Position numbers and translations under genes: made by a program
Part shown: piece by piece, positions 32,532 to 33,951 of the stretch
Position numbering within the stretch: the stretch's first letter is position 1
Layout of the letters: every line of letters begins with the position of its first letter
Source of the DNA: JAUUZT01 sp964654015
GTDB taxonomy: Bacteria > Chloroflexota > Dehalococcoidia > GIF9 > AB-539-J10
Reading direction: 5' to 3'
Length of the DNA: 33,951 nt
NCBI GenBank assembly: GCA_964654015.1
Contig: CAZZHQ010000020.1
Location: 1-33,951 of the forward strand
Notes under the pieces: generated by a model
Databases searched by the model: none
Seen by the model: only the letters and a program-made list of their open reading frames with translations
What the model was told of the DNA's origin: nothing

Positions 32532-33611
32532 TTAGTAGTCACGTCCCATCAGGAGGTTAACCATGTTTATTATTGGAGTTCGTCTACTTTGTTCAATATC
32601 GATAGTTTCAAGCCTTGACAAGGCAAGTTTGTAGTATTGCTGTGCTTTTTTTTGGGAATAAGCCTGAGCACCCAGGCTATTGAGTATTTCTACTATTCTG
32701 ATAACAACATGCTCCTCTGTTTTATTGTTGGAATAATACTGTTTAAGCTCTTTATTGTCCTGGACAGAACCATTATTCAGTGAATAAACTACAGGGAAAG
32801 TTTTCTTTTTTTTCAGTATATCTATTTTTTCAGGTTTTCCAGTTTTAGCTTCTGTACCCCAGATACCCAATACATCATCAGTTATTTGAAACGCCATGCC
32901 TAAATCTCTACCAAACATATAGAAATTGTTTATTATTTCATCATTATCAGTACCAAAGGATGCTCCAAGGGCGGTACATGTAGCTATTAAATCTGCTGTT
33001 TTCTTCATTATCATTGTAAGGTAATTTTCAGTAGTTATATTACAGGTACATTCATATAGCATATCCAGATACTGTCCCTCACAAAGGTTTAGGCAAGCTT
33101 CAGTTAGTAATCGCATTGAACGCACAATTTTCTTGTCGCTTATATTGTTATCCTGCAATTTGAGCAGCTCAAGATATGACATAGCAAACATTGCATCACC
33201 GGCGTTAATAGCTTGCTCTTTACCCCATAATTTCCATACAGTGGGTCTCTGACGCCGCTTGTGGCTATCATCTTGAATATCGTCATGAATCAATGAAAAA
33301 TTGTGAATTAGTTCTAACGATACAGCTGCTGGTATAACTTTTAACAAGTCTCCCATTGTTGCCTGACAACAAAGTAGACATAGTATTGGGCGTATTAACT
33401 TACCATGACTCATATCACAGGTTTCCCCAGATATATTCTGAAAACCTAGATGGTATCGTAACATCTCATAGAGATTTAACTGCCTGTTAACAACGATTGT
33501 TTTTAACTCGACTTCTATGATTTTCTTGAGCGTATTTTGGCTTTTTAGAACATTCTTATTCTCTTCTCTCAATATAACTCTATGGTAAGTATTAAGATAA
33601 TGGATTGTCAA
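32532..33611 (-). CDS. polyprenyl (geranylgeranyl/farnesyl type) diphosphate synthase
   Basis: A 359-residue trans-isoprenyl diphosphate synthase. The first aspartate-rich motif is DDIQDD at 110-115, followed by RRQRPTVWKLWG. The second is TDDVLGIWG, of DDxxG type rather than DDxxD, as often seen in archaeal and actinobacterial IdsA-like enzymes. GKLIRPILCL gives the IPP-binding Lys and Arg. It elongates DMAPP with IPP; chain length cannot be read securely. It heads the long minus-strand run with pgk and tpiA, and 16S rRNA ends about 290 bases upstream. Confidence 0.9.
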   Translation of the reverse strand: MTIHYLNTYHRVILREENKNVLKSQNTLKKIIEVELKTIVVNRQLNLYEMLRYHLGFQNISGETCDMSHGKLIRPILCLLCCQATMGDLLKVIPAAVSLELIHNFSLIHDDIQDDSHKRRQRPTVWKLWGKEQAINAGDAMFAMSYLELLKLQDNNISDKKIVRSMRLLTEACLNLCEGQYLDMLYECTCNITTENYLTMIMKKTADLIATCTALGASFGTDNDEIINNFYMFGRDLGMAFQITDDVLGIWGTEAKTGKPEKIDILKKKKTFPVVYSLNNGSVQDNKELKQYYSNNKTEEHVVIRIVEILNSLGAQAYSQKKAQQYYKLALSRLETIDIEQSRRTPIINMVNLLMGRDY

Positions 33612-33872
33612 TAGAGTTGATGCATTGTATTAATTTCCATCCGTATTTGGCACATCTGTAACAGACTAAAACTGTATGGTATGTACATATTAAAACAATT
33701 CTAAGTAGTTCATAATGTATTCCTACATGCATCGAAAGTTGATGACTAGGATGAGGCTTAAAATTTATCGATTTGCTTAGGGGATACTTTAGCAATTGAA
33801 CAGTAAAAGAAGGTTATTTACAATGTTTAACGATTTCAACAGTTATTAAATGTTGACCGACCTAGAAATCCG

Positions 33873-33888
33873 TGGGTTATTAAACCCA
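33873..33888. promoter_or_regulatory. hairpin in the 16S trailer
   Basis: TGGGTT-ATTA-AACCCA is a perfect 6-base stem 11 bases beyond the 16S 3' end. A second weaker inverted repeat (CAACA/TGTTG) lies at 33837-33855. Neither is followed by a strong T run, so they could be processing or termination structures for the rRNA transcript. Confidence 0.4.
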
Positions 33889-33898
33889 AGACTCCTTA

Positions 33899-33951
33899 GA
33901 AAGGAGGTGATTCAGCCACACGTTCCCGTACGGCTGCCTTGTTACGACTTC
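33899..33951 (-). rRNA. 16S ribosomal RNA, 3' end (gene continues past the window)
   Basis: Read on the minus strand the last bases give GAAGTCGTAACAAGGCAGCC, the universal region targeted by primer 1492R, then helix 45 (GTACG-GGAA-CGTGT) and the anti-Shine-Dalgarno CACCTCCTTT. The end at about 33899 is set by comparison with other 16S ends. The base before ATCACCTCC is A rather than the near-universal G. No 23S or 5S follows; the next gene is a prenyl synthase. Confidence 0.95.

Noticed and set aside
33592..33795. 67-residue minus-strand frame upstream of the prenyl synthase
   Set aside because: No recognisable motif or ribosome site, and it overlaps the start of a clear gene.
1..33951. CRISPR array or complete insertion sequence
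   Set aside because: No regularly spaced repeats and no transposase frame are present on either strand.

Overview
The window is a chromosomal segment of a bacterium, most likely Chloroflexota and plausibly class Dehalococcoidia. That placement is an inference. It rests on a DapL-route lysine gene next to dapF, an archaeal-type GlmU-like bifunctional enzyme, an archaeal-type DDxxG prenyl synthase, a PurL carrying its own PurS domains, and a 16S rRNA gene not followed by 23S/5S. No 23S or 5S lies downstream of the 16S end; protein genes fill the next 33 kb. Strong Shine-Dalgarno sequences, frequent GTG/TTG starts and many ATGA or few-base junctions indicate tightly packed operons.

Region 1 (1-5978, minus strand) is a surface-polysaccharide locus. 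In transcription order it holds an ABC-2 permease (Wzm/TagG type), a VapBC-type toxin-antitoxin pair, the exporter ATPase (Wzt type), an FkbM methyltransferase, a family 2 glycosyltransferase, and a GDP-mannose dehydratase/reductase-type SDR cut by the left window edge. The toxin-antitoxin module and short degenerate repeats separate the two exporter subunits.

Region 2 (6101-6892, plus strand) is a two-gene unit, a PMI-type cupin and a HIGH-motif nucleotidyltransferase, probably for an activated sugar or polyol. A REP-like repeat follows it.

Region 3 (7046-13506, minus strand) is the operon dxs-glmM-glmU-like-glmS. It couples the first MEP-pathway step to a full fructose-6-P to UDP-GlcNAc route. 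A DUF457/YdjM-like membrane protein lies upstream.

Region 4 (14519-21821) contains tRNA-Gly(TCC) and a CAT-anticodon tRNA. An XerC-type recombinase gene converges on them, and a plus-strand run of nadE, a small membrane protein, a UPF0145 protein, PurS-PurS-PurL and purQ follows. NadE appears to have lost its glutaminase cysteine.

Region 5 (21928-22516) has two small divergent genes: a coiled-coil/zinc-ribbon protein and a stand-alone EF-Tu domain-2-like protein.

Region 6 (22506-33611, minus strand) is a long co-directional run. In transcription order it encodes a polyprenyl diphosphate synthase, pgk, tpiA, miaA, dapF, dapL, hflX, an unexplained 329-nt spacer, ribD, ribE, ribBA and ribH. 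Both dapF and hflX lack a good canonical start where homology requires one. The 3' end of a 16S rRNA gene closes the window on the minus strand.

Most of the window is housekeeping. The points most worth checking are the NadE cysteine loss, the tandem PurS-PurL architecture, the spacer upstream of ribD, the dapF/hflX starts, and the toxin-antitoxin module splitting the exporter genes. I found no CRISPR array, no intact insertion sequence and no prophage.
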